In this document: one piece after another, positions 26,216 through 35,129 of the stretch | How positions within the stretch are numbered: the stretch's first letter is position 1 | How the letters are laid out: every line of letters begins with the position of its first letter | Assembly: GCF_003032475.1 (NCBI RefSeq) | Contig: NZ_CP028369.1 | Span: 6,138,001-6,202,000 of the forward strand | Source: Streptomyces sp. P3 | GTDB lineage: Bacteria > Actinomycetota > Actinomycetes > Streptomycetales > Streptomycetaceae | DNA length: 64,000 nucleotides | Direction of reading: 5' to 3' | The notes under the pieces: model-generated | The model's database searches: none | Told to the model about the DNA's origin: nothing | What the model saw: the letters and a program-made list of their open reading frames with translations, nothing else | Made by a program: the position numbers and the translations under genes

Positions 26216-27064
26216 TCAGGCCGCGTCGAGCAGGATCCGCGCCATCTCGTCGGGGCGCTCCAAGGCGGAGAAGTGGCCGGTGCGGGGCACGGTGATGCGG
26301 TGGACGTCCGTCAGCGCGTCGGCCACGCGGTCTCGCTCGGCGGGCCGGGACCAGTCGTTCTCGCTGTAGACGAGGGTGACGGGTGCCGACACGCGCGGAT
26401 AGCGCTCGCGGGCCCGGTCGAATCCCTTGTCGTAGCCCTTGCGGCGGCCGCTCCTCAGTAGCTCGGTGATGAAGTCCTCGGGCAGCCGGGTCTTGTCGAC
26501 GTAGCCGCCCTGCAGAATTGCCCGAAAGACGGGCCGCGGCTCGAGGGGGGCGAAGACGGGGCCCAGCACGGGCATCCGCACGCTGGAGATGATGGCGCGG
26601 GCGATCCAGTTTCCCCGCTCCCCGCCCTGGGGGTAGTCATAGCTGTTGAACGCCACGACCCTGCTGACGCGGTCCTTCAGGTCGATCGACGCCGACAGGG
26701 ACAGGGCGCCCCCGAGCGATTCTCCCGACAGGGTGACGTCGTTCAGGTCCAGTCCGCGGACGAATTCGACGACTGCGGCCCGCAGTTGCGGCTCCTCGTA
26801 CTGTGCGCCGGGGACGATGTCGGACCATCCCATCCCGGGCAGATCCAGCGCGTAGACCGTGAAGTGGTCCCACGCCTGCGGAATCACCCGCTGGAAGTAG
26901 TCGAGCTGGCCGCGCACGGTGTGCATCAGCACGAGGGCGGGGCCGGTGCCCACCGTGTAGTAGCGCAGCCGCGAACCGTCGGCCCGGGTGAAGAACCGCA
27001 CCTCGCCGCGGCCGTTGCTCCAGGTTCTCGCGTACGTCGCGTCGGGAGGCCCGTTGCCTTCCAT
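26216..27064 (-). CDS. Alpha/beta-fold hydrolase
   Basis: 282 aa. The nucleophile elbow GESLGG (Ser near residue 120), the oxyanion region HTVRGQLDYF, the acid in VYSENDWSRP and the catalytic His in RTGHFSALERP form a complete triad. It resembles lactonase/haloperoxidase-type hydrolases; the substrate is unknown. Start ATG at 27064 with AAGGA upstream. An imperfect inverted repeat lies at 27082-27113 in its promoter region. No obvious operon partner. Confidence 0.85.
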   Translation of the reverse strand: MEGNGPPDATYARTWSNGRGEVRFFTRADGSRLRYYTVGTGPALVLMHTVRGQLDYFQRVIPQAWDHFTVYALDLPGMGWSDIVPGAQYEEPQLRAAVVEFVRGLDLNDVTLSGESLGGALSLSASIDLKDRVSRVVAFNSYDYPQGGERGNWIARAIISSVRMPVLGPVFAPLEPRPVFRAILQGGYVDKTRLPEDFITELLRSGRRKGYDKGFDRARERYPRVSAPVTLVYSENDWSRPAERDRVADALTDVHRITVPRTGHFSALERPDEMARILLDAA

Positions 27065-27081
27065 GGTTCTGTCCTTTCAGG

Positions 27082-27113
27082 TGAGGGGAATGCAATAATG
27101 GCATTCACCCTCA
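27082..27113. promoter_or_regulatory. Inverted repeat upstream of the hydrolase gene
   Basis: TGAGGGGAATGC (27082-27093) and GCATTCACCCTCA (27101-27113) are complementary apart from one inserted base, with a 7-bp AT-rich spacer, AATAATG. It begins 18 bp upstream of the hydrolase start. It is the low-GC spot of the region, so it fits a promoter with a repressor site. Confidence 0.5.
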
Positions 27114-27250
27114 TTTCGTTGGACTGTGAAGTTGATCAGGGTTTGGACACTCGGTATGAAGAACCGCGCATTCTCCAACCAGGAGTCAAAATCACTCGAC
27201 GCAGCCGGCACCGCTGGGCGGGACGCTGGGGTCGATGCCGGTGTCCTTGG

Positions 27251-28723
27251 TCATGAGGGCTCCTGGGCCGGGTCGGAGACGGTGTCGGGGTTGGTGGCGG
27301 TGAGGGGAAGCAGCACCTGGAAGCGGGTGTCGCCGGGTACGGACTCGACTTTCAGGTCACCGTGGTGCTTGTTGACGACGATCCGCCAGGAGATGTCGAG
27401 CCCCAGCCCGGTGCCCTCGCCCACCGGCTTGGTGGTGAAGAACGGGTCGAAGATCCGGTCGCGGATCTCGGCCGGCACTCCCGGGCCCGTGTCGCGGAAC
27501 TCCACCAGGAGCCGGTCGTGCACCAGAGCGGTGCGTACGGTCAACGTCCCTTCGCCGCCCGCGCCCTTGATGGCGGAGACCGCGTTGTCGATCAGGTTGG
27601 TCCACACCTGGTTCAGTTCGGCCGGGTAGGCCGGAATCCTCGGCACCGAACGGTCGTACTCCTTAACGACCTTGACCTGTGGACCGATCTTGCCCGACAG
27701 CATCAGCAGCGTGCTGTCGAGGAGTTCGTGGACATCGGCGACCTGATAGGGCGCGCGGTCCAGCTGCGAGTACTGCTTGGCGGCGTCGACGAGGTGCGAG
27801 ATACGGGCGGTGGAGTCCTCGATCTCGGACATCAACAGCTCGGTCTCGACCGTGTAGGTGAGCCACCCGATAGCACTCTGCAGGATTTCCTGCTCGTCGA
27901 CGGCCGCCGCGATCTGCTCCAGCCACTCGACGTCGAGACCGCCCTGCACGAAGATCGGCGCGATCTGCCAGCCGTTTGGGACACCGTGGTCGTCCAGCCA
28001 GTCGGCGAGTTCGTCCTCCCGGTCGGACGCTTCGAGCGGGCTCAGTGGCGGCGCCTTGGGGACCCGCTCGGCCGTACGTTCCTGGAGGTCGACCAGGGCC
28101 TTCAGGGCGTCGCCGTGGTAGGGGCCCGAGGCGATGACGCCGAGCTTGTTGCGCATGTGCGCGACCCGGTCCCTGAGCGATGCGGTGGCCCGTACGGCCG
28201 CCGCGGCCGGGTTGTTGAGCTCATGGGTGAGGCCCGCGGACAACGAGCCCAGAGCCAGCAGCCGTTCGCGCTGCCCGACGGCACGCTGAAAGGTCTGCGA
28301 ACCGAGGACGAGCCCCTCCAGGAGATGGATCGCCATCGGAAACCACTCGTGCATGAAGTTCGCGAACGATTCGGCGGGCAGCACGAAGAACCGCGTCGGC
28401 TCCGACACCCGCAGCGAGTTCATGTACCGCTGCGGTTTCCCGTCCCCGACGTACGCCATCACGGCCCCCGCGTACACCCCCGGCTGGGACGTGCGGCTCA
28501 CCTCGATGTCGTCGCCGCCCACCCGGCGCGACATGACGACCGCGCCCTCGATCATCACGTAGAAGCAGGTCGCCGGGTCACCTTCGGTGAACACCGGCCC
28601 GGGGTCGAACAGTTCGACCCGTCCCTCGCCGCACAGCCTGCCGAGCTGCTCGGAGCTCAGCTTCTCGAACAGGAACAGCGAACTGATCTCCGCCGCTCTG
28701 CACGGCATCACCCGCCCGCTCAC
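27251..28723 (-). CDS. Histidine kinase with N-terminal cyclic-nucleotide-binding domain
   Basis: 490 aa. Residues about 15-130 form a cNMP-binding-like barrel (LFDPGPVFTEGDPATCFYVM, then SRTSQPGVYAGAVMAYVGDG). The H-box GLTHELNNPAAAA gives the phosphorylated His near 167. The ATPase domain has N-box LIDNAVSAIKGAGG, DTGPGVP and GEGTGLGLDIS. No membrane helix, so a soluble kinase. The GTG at 28723 overlaps the TGA of the receiver-flavoprotein gene (GTGA), a coupled pair. It likely phosphorylates the receiver domain of that protein. Confidence 0.9.
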   Translation of the reverse strand: MSGRVMPCRAAEISSLFLFEKLSSEQLGRLCGEGRVELFDPGPVFTEGDPATCFYVMIEGAVVMSRRVGGDDIEVSRTSQPGVYAGAVMAYVGDGKPQRYMNSLRVSEPTRFFVLPAESFANFMHEWFPMAIHLLEGLVLGSQTFQRAVGQRERLLALGSLSAGLTHELNNPAAAAVRATASLRDRVAHMRNKLGVIASGPYHGDALKALVDLQERTAERVPKAPPLSPLEASDREDELADWLDDHGVPNGWQIAPIFVQGGLDVEWLEQIAAAVDEQEILQSAIGWLTYTVETELLMSEIEDSTARISHLVDAAKQYSQLDRAPYQVADVHELLDSTLLMLSGKIGPQVKVVKEYDRSVPRIPAYPAELNQVWTNLIDNAVSAIKGAGGEGTLTVRTALVHDRLLVEFRDTGPGVPAEIRDRIFDPFFTTKPVGEGTGLGLDISWRIVVNKHHGDLKVESVPGDTRFQVLLPLTATNPDTVSDPAQEPS

Positions 28724-30438
28724 GACTGCTCCAGATACCGGTGTACGAGCATCACGGCCATGGCTCCCTCTCCGACGGCGGACGCGACCCGCTTCGCGGA
28801 CTCCGCGCGCGCGTCCCCGGCGACGAACACGCCGGGGATGTTGGTCTCCAGGTGGTACGGCGGCCGGTCCAGCTCCCAGTTGGCCGGTGGCCGCCCGTCG
28901 GCGGTCAGATCGGGCCCGGCGAGGATGAACCCGCGCTCGTCCCGCAACACCGTGCCCTCCAGCCAGTCGGTGAGCGGGGCCGCGCCGATGAACACGAACA
29001 GCCACTGCGCGTCGACGAGTTCGGTCTGACCGCTCGTCGTGTCGCGCAGCGTCAGCTGTTCCAGGTGGCCGTCGCCGTGTGTGGCCTCGACGACCGTGCG
29101 GGCCCGCACCGAGATGTTCGGCGACTCGGCGATCTGCTGGATGAGATAGTGCGACATCGACGCGGTGAGGTCCGCTCCGCGCACCAGCAGCGTGACCGAC
29201 TTGGCGCCCCTGGACAGGTACATCGCCGCCTGCCCGGCCGAGTTGGCGCCGCCGACGATGTACACGTCGTGGCCCTGGCAGGCGGCGGCCTCGGTGAGCG
29301 CGGACCCGTAGAACACCCCGCGGCCCGACAACTCGTCGGCACCCGGCGCCTCCAGCTGCCGGTACGACACACCGGTCGCCAGGATCACGCTGTGCGCCGC
29401 GATCTGCGACCCGTCCGCGAACCGTACGAGCCGGGCCGCCCCGCTGCTCTCCAGACCGGTCACCTCCCGCGCGGAGAGGATCTCGGCGCCGAACTTGGTG
29501 GCCTGGCGTCGCGCCCGGTCGGTGAGCTGGCCGCCGGACACCCCGTCCGGGAAGCCCAGATAGTTCTCGATCCGCGAACTCTGCCCGGCCTGCCCGCCGG
29601 TCGCCGACCGCTCCACGAGCACCGTGCGCAGCCCCTCCGAGGCCCCGTACACGGCCGCGCCCAGCCCGGCCGGCCCGCCGCCGATGACGACCAGGTCGTA
29701 GAAGTCGGACGTGGGTGTCGTCGCCAGCCCCACGTGCGCGGCCAGTTCGGGCACCTCCGGCTCGACGAGCGCCGTACCGTCCGCCGTGACCACCACCGGA
29801 AGCCGCTGCCCGTCCTCGCCGGCCGCCGCGAGCAGCCGCTGCCCCTCGGGTTCCTCGGTGGAGTACCAGCGGTACGGCACCTGGTTGCGGGCCAGGAACT
29901 CGCGCACCTGCGAGGACCGTGCCGACCAGCGGTGTCCGACGACCTTCGTGGCGGGCACGGGCCGGTAGTCGCTGGCGCGCCAGGCGTCCAGCAGGTCGTC
30001 GAGCACCGGGTAGAGCTTCTCCTCCGGCGGGTCCCACGGCTTGAGCAGGTAGTGGTCGAGGTCGACGACGTTGATCGCGTCGATCGCCGCGTTCGAGTCC
30101 GCGTAGGCGGTCAGCAGCACGCGGCGGGCGCCCGGATAGACGTCCATGGCCTGTTCGAGGAACTCGATGCCGTTCATCCGCGGCATCCGGTAGTCGGCCA
30201 GGATCACCGCCACCAGGTCGCCGCGCAGCTTCAGCTCCCGCAGCGCCTCCAGCGCGGACTCGCCGGACTCCGCGCGCACGATCCGGTACGAACCGCCGTA
30301 GCGCCGCCGCAGATCACGGGCGACGGCCCGGGACACCCCGGGATCGTCGTCCACGGTCATGATGACGGTCCGTGCAGCGTCCAGGAGCGGTCGGACGAGA
30401 GATGCTGATGCTGGCTTCGGTGTCTCTGGTTCGGACAT
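28720..30438 (-). CDS. Response-regulator receiver fused to thioredoxin-reductase-like flavoprotein
   Basis: 572 aa. The receiver domain (about 24-145) has the acidic pocket DDD at 30-32, phospho-acceptor D82 (ILADYRMPR) and K133 (YLLKPW). A linker with a glutaredoxin-like look (about 160-235) leads to the flavoprotein part (about 245-572) with VIGGGPAGLGAAVYG, an NAD(P)-site IVGGANSAGQAAMY and GVFVAGDARA. The redox CxxC of true thioredoxin reductases is not there: the site reads AAACQGHDV, with one Cys only. First gene of the pair with the cNMP-binding kinase. Probably a redox protein switched by phosphorylation; this is inference. Confidence 0.9.
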   Translation of the reverse strand: MSEPETPKPASASLVRPLLDAARTVIMTVDDDPGVSRAVARDLRRRYGGSYRIVRAESGESALEALRELKLRGDLVAVILADYRMPRMNGIEFLEQAMDVYPGARRVLLTAYADSNAAIDAINVVDLDHYLLKPWDPPEEKLYPVLDDLLDAWRASDYRPVPATKVVGHRWSARSSQVREFLARNQVPYRWYSTEEPEGQRLLAAAGEDGQRLPVVVTADGTALVEPEVPELAAHVGLATTPTSDFYDLVVIGGGPAGLGAAVYGASEGLRTVLVERSATGGQAGQSSRIENYLGFPDGVSGGQLTDRARRQATKFGAEILSAREVTGLESSGAARLVRFADGSQIAAHSVILATGVSYRQLEAPGADELSGRGVFYGSALTEAAACQGHDVYIVGGANSAGQAAMYLSRGAKSVTLLVRGADLTASMSHYLIQQIAESPNISVRARTVVEATHGDGHLEQLTLRDTTSGQTELVDAQWLFVFIGAAPLTDWLEGTVLRDERGFILAGPDLTADGRPPANWELDRPPYHLETNIPGVFVAGDARAESAKRVASAVGEGAMAVMLVHRYLEQS

Positions 30439-30473
30439 GTGCGTCTCCTCGGGCGCCGCCCCGTACTGCGGGG

Positions 30474-31289
30474 TCAGCCGGCCAGTCGGTTGAGGTTGCG
30501 GATCTGTCTGTCGAAGGCGCGCGAGGGCACGATCCGGCGCAGGATGCTGACGCGTCTGGCCATCGGGCCGGCGGTGTACCTGAGCTTGGGCCTGGAATCG
30601 GTGGCGACCGCGACGATCACCTTCGCGACGACGTCCGGGTCGTCGGCGTTGCGCACGGCCGTGGCCAGCACGTCTCGGGAGACCTCCCGCTGCGCGGCGT
30701 AGACCGGCAGGGGCGAGTCGGGTGCCATGCTGCTCGCCTCGAAACCCGTGCTCGTGTAGGCCGGCTCGACCAGCAGCATCCGGACGCCGTGCTCGCGAAG
30801 CTCGTGGTCGACGGACTCGGAGTAGCCCTCGACCGCATGCTTGGTGGCGGCGTAGACGGCCATGAAGGGGGCCGGGATCAGACCGACTACCGAGGAGACG
30901 TTGACCACGCGGCCACTGCCCTGGGCGCGCATGTGGGGCAACACCGCGTTGGTCATCCGCATCACGCCGAAGACGTTGATGTCGAAGACCTCCTTGGCCT
31001 GGCTGATCGAGCTCTCCTCGCCGGCGCCGACCGCGCCCACGCCTGCGTTGTTGACCAGGACGTCTATCCGGCCGAACCGCTCGATCACCTCCCCGACCAG
31101 GGAGCGGACCGACTCGTCGCCGGCCACGTCGAGATCGAGGAACGTCACCCCGGAGAGCGGCTCGGCGTTCGCCGCGTTGCGGCTGGTGCCGACCACCGCG
31201 AAGCCGGCGCCCACGAGGGCGAGCGCCGCCGCCCGCCCGATCCCGGAGGAGGCGCCCGTCACGAGGGCCACGGGGGGACCTGTCTGCAT
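30474..31289 (-). CDS. SDR family oxidoreductase
   Basis: 271-aa Rossmann-fold dehydrogenase. The cofactor motif TGASSGIGRAAAL, NNAG (LVNNAGVGAVG), the catalytic Ser in VVNVSSVVG and YxxxK in VYAATKHAVEG are all present. The ATG at 31289 is chosen because GAAGGA lies at the right distance; an in-frame ATG at 31313 lacks one. It is divergent from a tetR gene, and its promoter is a near copy of the one at 25.5 kb. Confidence 0.9.
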   Translation of the reverse strand: MQTGPPVALVTGASSGIGRAAALALVGAGFAVVGTSRNAANAEPLSGVTFLDLDVAGDESVRSLVGEVIERFGRIDVLVNNAGVGAVGAGEESSISQAKEVFDINVFGVMRMTNAVLPHMRAQGSGRVVNVSSVVGLIPAPFMAVYAATKHAVEGYSESVDHELREHGVRMLLVEPAYTSTGFEASSMAPDSPLPVYAAQREVSRDVLATAVRNADDPDVVAKVIVAVATDSRPKLRYTAGPMARRVSILRRIVPSRAFDRQIRNLNRLAG

Positions 31290-31390
31290 GGTGGTTCCTT
31301 CGGTTGTGGTCATGACTTCGTCGGGCGCTGTACGGGGTCGCCTGTGCTCAGGCCGAGACGGTCCGCACCGGTCCTGCAAGCCCGAACCAA

Positions 31391-31467
31391 GCCTGTCCGG
31401 CAAGCTCAGGACGTTGTTTACTGAACAGTCCGAAACCTAGGCAGTTCTGTACTGACTTGTCAAGAAG
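31391..31467 (-). promoter_or_regulatory. Promoter/operator between SDR and tetR genes, duplicated at 25.5 kb
   Basis: Minus-strand -35 TTGACA (31463-31458) and -10 TAGGTT (31439-31434) with an 18-bp spacer. ACTGAACAGT and CAGTTCTGTACTG, each with inverted ACTG/CAGT arms, flank CCTAGG and overlap the promoter. It shares about 78 bp with 25467-25545. It lies 26 bp before the tetR start, so it could control both genes. Confidence 0.7.
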
Positions 31468-31492
31468 GGCGGGTCGGCTTTACCGTCTTTGT

Positions 31493-32116
31493 ATGGCCAG
31501 ACCACGAAGCTTTGACCGCGACCACGTCCTCCATGCCGCCGAGCGGCAGTTCCGCGCCTCGGGCTACAACGGCACGAGCGTCGACGACATCAGTGCCGCC
31601 ACCGGCCTGGGCCGCGGCAGCCTCTATGGCGCGTTCGACGGCAAGCACGGCGTGCTGCTGCAGGCGATGGCCGGCTACTTCGCCCGGCTGGGGCAGGGTC
31701 CGCGGAAGGCGCTCGCCGGACCGGACGAGGGCGCCCTGGAACGACTGCACGGGTACTTGCTCCGCGCCGTCCACGGGGTGCCACTCGCCGCCGACGTACC
31801 CCCCGCCTCTGACCGGACGGCGGCGGCCTGCTTCGCCGCCAAGATGGCCCTGGAGATCGGCGCCTCCGACCCCGAGGTGAAACGCCTGGCCGACGACTGC
31901 TTCTCCGTGGTCGCGACGGCGGTGGCCGAGTGCGTGCGAGCGGCGCAGCGCAACGGCGACATCGACCCCGACGCGGATCCCGACGACCTCGCCTACCTTC
32001 TGCTGACCATCATCCGCGGGACCGATGTCGTAGGTGCCTTCGGCCACAGTCCCGCCCGCCTGACCTCGATCGCGGAGAGCGCGTTCGCCTTGCTGCCTCG
32101 CCCGCGCCACACCTGA
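31493..32116 (+). CDS. TetR/AcrR family transcriptional regulator
   Basis: 207 aa. HTH in SVDDISAATGLGRGSLYGAF after the usual MARPRSFDRDHVLHAAERQF start. The C-terminal domain (about 75-200) is of the TetR_C type found with oxidoreductases and exporters. The ATG at 31493 is the family start; no Shine-Dalgarno sequence is seen, so the transcript may be leaderless. Divergent from the SDR gene and the best candidate to bind both duplicated operators, here and at 25.5 kb. Confidence 0.88.
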   Translation: MARPRSFDRDHVLHAAERQFRASGYNGTSVDDISAATGLGRGSLYGAFDGKHGVLLQAMAGYFARLGQGPRKALAGPDEGALERLHGYLLRAVHGVPLAADVPPASDRTAAACFAAKMALEIGASDPEVKRLADDCFSVVATAVAECVRAAQRNGDIDPDADPDDLAYLLLTIIRGTDVVGAFGHSPARLTSIAESAFALLPRPRHT

Positions 32117-32686
32117 GAAGGGCACGGCCGGCCTCGTTGCACAGGCATCTGATGCGGTCGGCCCACTTCGACGCCGCCGAGGCACGGCCCGTAGGTTTAC
32201 GCGCCGCCGGGCGGTCGTCTGGACGGTTGGCGAGGAACTGCGCCCGCATCCAGTCGAGTTGTTCCACCTGATGCGCGGTGTCGCCGGGCTTGAACTGCAC
32301 GGTCGGTCGCCGAACGCCTCGCCGCCGGCAGACGGTGGTACTTCGGCCGCCGCCTGGAGGCACGTGGCAGCTACAGAAACTCCGACCGATCGATCACGGA
32401 CTCCTGCCGGTGTCACACCCCGACGGGCCTTGACCGCGGTCGGGTCCGCTCGGCAGCCTCGCCGAACGCTCAACCGTTCCGCAGGTTCGCACAGCCAGAT
32501 TCGTCAGTAACCTCCGATACTCGTCGTGCCCGGCGAATCGAGGAACACGCGGCCGGTCCGCCTGGGTCTTTCACGGTTCTCGCGGGAACCAGGGACGGAT
32601 GCAGGGACACCGCCGGCGGTGTCGCTGAGCCGTCGCGGGGTGGCGACTTCCTCGGCCGGCCCCGCAGCGAGCATCGCCTGTCCCGG
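32117..32686. other. 570-bp region without a supported gene
   Basis: Between tetR and the GAP-family gene, which converge. A minus-strand frame at about 32130-32300 reads HQVEQLDWMRAQFLANRP and SKWADRIRCLC, which looks protein-like but has no ribosome site, stop at the right place or known family. It may be a gene scar. The rest shows nothing. Confidence 0.35.
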
Positions 32687-33331
32687 TCAGGCGACCAGTT
32701 CGGCGATGCTCCGGGCCGTCAGCCACAGGCCCGTCAGCAGGGCGAGTGTGACGATCAGCTGTTCCTGGTGTTGCGCGAGCCAGGTGCGCAGGGCGTTCAG
32801 CCGGGCGTTCGCGACCGTGGGAGCCCAGACCGCGTACAGCTCCATGACGATGAGGCTGAGGGTGGCGAGCAGGCAATAGGCGGTCAGCGCGAGCCAGTCG
32901 GCCAGGGTGGAGAGGTCCGCGTCGACGGTGGTCGCGGCGCCGGCGGCGACCAGTGCCCAGGGCTGCAGCAGCCAAGCCAGGCCGGCTGCCGTGGCCGGCG
33001 ACGCGTTGTCGATCCGGGCGGTCCAGCGTGGTGGGCCGTGCGGGCGTGGCGGCCGGCGGCGCCGGTGCTCCCCGTAGAGGACCAGTGCCAGGCCGAGGGC
33101 GACCTTCGCGCCGAGTACGGCGGTCGAGGGCGCGCTGTGACGGGCCGGGGGCTGACCGCCGGTCAGCAGCAGCACACAGGTGATCACCACGATCAGGTTG
33201 GCCAGCCACGACAACAGGAACGCCAGCCCCAGGCGAACGCCACGCCGCGAGGAGAGCAGCAGGATGAAGGCGCTGTTGTGCAGAGGCCCCAGGGTGACGG
33301 CGGTACCGATCACCACCAGGTCGAGGACCAT
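32687..33331 (-). CDS. GAP-family (Sap-like) integral membrane protein
   Basis: 214 aa with about six membrane helices. The start VLDLVVIGTAVTLGPLHNSAFILLL and the layout of two three-helix halves joined by a basic loop (EHRRRRPPRPHGPPRW, about residues 86-102) are typical of the GAP/Sap (sulfolipid-1-addressing protein) family, related to LysE-type exporters. In mycobacteria a relative takes part in cell-envelope glycolipid export; the cargo here is unknown. Stands alone. Confidence 0.72.
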   Translation of the reverse strand: MVLDLVVIGTAVTLGPLHNSAFILLLSSRRGVRLGLAFLLSWLANLIVVITCVLLLTGGQPPARHSAPSTAVLGAKVALGLALVLYGEHRRRRPPRPHGPPRWTARIDNASPATAAGLAWLLQPWALVAAGAATTVDADLSTLADWLALTAYCLLATLSLIVMELYAVWAPTVANARLNALRTWLAQHQEQLIVTLALLTGLWLTARSIAELVA

Positions 33332-33559
33332 CGGATCAGCCGCTCCCGGATGTCAGGGCCGCCAGGCGCCCGTGGACGGGCGGGCCGGTCGGCAGGGTGT
33401 GGCGGTGCTGCGGCGCCGCAATTCCGACTCTGCGGTCGACGACCCGGCCGGTCAAGCAAGCCTCACCCGGATGGGGCACCGCCTCGGTCGCGTATCGAAG
33501 GCGCGAGGTCCGGCCGGCCTGGTGGGCGGAGTCCACGAGCACTGTTGGGCGCACCGGGA

Positions 33560-33745
33560 GGGCGGCCCCGATCACGGTTGCCCGGACGTGGTGGGCGACG
33601 TCGCAGTCGCCGCAGACCGTCGGCGCCCGGCGCCGGCTCCGGGATCGCGGCGCAACCTATGAGGCCCAGCTCACGATGGCTGTCCCGCCGACGGTGCCGG
33701 ACGAGGTGTCACTCGAGGGTGTCGACGAGTTCCTTCCCGGGTCTC
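33560..33745 (+). pseudogene. Possible remnant of a mycothiol-dependent maleylpyruvate isomerase-like gene
   Basis: The plus strand reads SPQTVGARRRLRDRGATYEA, then PPTVPDEVSLEGVDEFLPG. The second part closely resembles the GVDEFL region of DinB/maleylpyruvate-isomerase-type proteins. The preceding histidine-rich metal site (RRxxHE) is replaced by unrelated sequence, so only a damaged segment remains. Recognition is by eye and tentative. Confidence 0.3.
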
Positions 33746-33772
33746 ACAGACCCGCCCCTCGCGCTGCGCGGT

Positions 33773-35044
33773 TCATGACGCCCGGCGCGCCGTGATGGCC
33801 CGGCGTGTCACGTAGGCGGCGATGCCTGCGGCGAGGACCGCGCTTCCCCACGCGATGGACGCGGCGGGCAGGGTGAAGGCCAGCAGCAGGCAGCCTGCCA
33901 GGCCGGCCGCGGGGACGATGCGCGCAGGACGGTTCTCGTCCGTGGTGAGCGTCCAGGCTGAGGCGTTGGCCACGGCGTAGTAGACGAGGACGCCGAAGGA
34001 GGAGAAGCCGATCGCGCCGCGTACGTCGGCGGTGGCGGCCAGAATCACGACGACGGCGCCCACCAGCAGTTCGGCGCGGTGTGGCACCTGGAAGCGGGGA
34101 TGAACGGCGGCCAGGACATGGGGCAGGTGACGGTCCCGTGCCATCGCCAGGGTGGTGCGGGAGACACCCAGGATCAGGGCGAGCAGGGAGCCGAGCGCGG
34201 CGACGGCCGCCCCGCCCCGGACGACGGGCGCCAGCCGTTCCGCCCCGGCGGCTCGCACCGCGTCCGAGAGCGGAGCGGCCGCCTCACCCAGCCCGCGGGG
34301 GCCGAGCACGGTCAGGACCGCGACCGCCACGGCCGCGTAGACGACCAGCGTGATGCCGAGAGCGAGCGGGATGGCGCGGGGGATGGTGCGCGCGGGATCG
34401 CGGACCTCCTCGCCGAGCGTGGCGATGCGGGCGTACCCGGCGAAGGCGAAGAACAGCAGGCCCGCAGCCTGGAGTACGCCGGTGAGGGTGGCGTCGGCGT
34501 CGACGTCCAGCCGGCCCGCGCCCGCCGCCGACGAGGTGAGGCAGGCGACCACGACCGCGGCCAGCACCGCCACCACGACGGCGACGACGGCCCGGGTCAG
34601 CCACGCGGACTTCTGGATCCCGGCGTAGTTCACGGCGGTGAGCGCCACCACCGCGGCGACCGCCACCGCGTGGGCGTGGTCGGGCCACACGTACGAACCG
34701 ACGGTCAGCGCCATCGCCGCACAGGAGGCGGTCTTGCCGATCACGAAGGCCCAGCCGGCCAGATAGCCCCAGAAGTCGCCGAGGCGTTCGCGGCCGTAGA
34801 CATAGGCGCCGCCGGAGGCCGGGTAGCGGGCGGCCAGCCGGGCGGAGGACGTGGCGTTGCAGTACGCCACCGCCGCGGCCACCGCCAGAGCGACCAGCAG
34901 CCCGGAACCTGCCGCGCGGGCGGCCGGGGCGAGCGCCGCGAAGATGCCCGCGCCGATCATCGAGCCCAGCCCGATGAGCACGGCGTCCGCGACGCCGAGC
35001 CGCCGCTGGAGCTGAGGTGACGCGGGCCCGGTGGGCTGGTTCAT
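33773..35044 (-). CDS. APC-family amino acid permease
   Basis: 423-aa transporter with about 12 helices. The N-terminal GLGSMIGAGIFAALAPAA is the substrate-binding unwound helix of APC transporters, followed by YPASGGAYVYGRERLG and AGYARIATLGEEVRDPARTIPRAI, a conserved loop. The ATG at 35044 is the family start. It is divergent from an ArsR-ArsC fusion gene, with a perfect ArsR-type operator in the shared 85-bp promoter region. That pairing suggests metalloid- or metal-dependent expression, an unusual setting for an APC permease. Confidence 0.85.
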   Translation of the reverse strand: MNQPTGPASPQLQRRLGVADAVLIGLGSMIGAGIFAALAPAARAAGSGLLVALAVAAAVAYCNATSSARLAARYPASGGAYVYGRERLGDFWGYLAGWAFVIGKTASCAAMALTVGSYVWPDHAHAVAVAAVVALTAVNYAGIQKSAWLTRAVVAVVVAVLAAVVVACLTSSAAGAGRLDVDADATLTGVLQAAGLLFFAFAGYARIATLGEEVRDPARTIPRAIPLALGITLVVYAAVAVAVLTVLGPRGLGEAAAPLSDAVRAAGAERLAPVVRGGAAVAALGSLLALILGVSRTTLAMARDRHLPHVLAAVHPRFQVPHRAELLVGAVVVILAATADVRGAIGFSSFGVLVYYAVANASAWTLTTDENRPARIVPAAGLAGCLLLAFTLPAASIAWGSAVLAAGIAAYVTRRAITARRAS

Positions 35045-35095
35045 GACGTGCCTCGGTCTTCCGGCATGGAGGGTCGCAACTGCCGGAGAGCAAGG

Positions 35096-35117
35096 TACAT
35101 CAACATGGTTTGATGTA
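35096..35117. promoter_or_regulatory. ArsR-type operator TACATCAA-N6-TTGATGTA
   Basis: Perfect 8-bp inverted repeat at 35096-35103 and 35110-35117 with a 6-bp spacer. It contains the ATCAA-N6-TTGAT core typical of ArsR/SmtB operators. It sits 12 bp before the ATG of the ArsR-ArsC gene and about 52 bp before the permease start. Confidence 0.8.
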
Positions 35118-35129
35118 TTTTCTCGTTCC

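Noticed and set aside
28724..30037. 438-codon upstream extension of the histidine kinase frame
   Set aside because: It lies in another frame of the receiver-flavoprotein gene and has no motif; the kinase starts at the GTG overlapping that gene's stop.
31460..32473. Long minus-strand frame over the tetR gene
   Set aside because: Shadow of the plus-strand TetR gene; Gly/Arg-rich with no domain.
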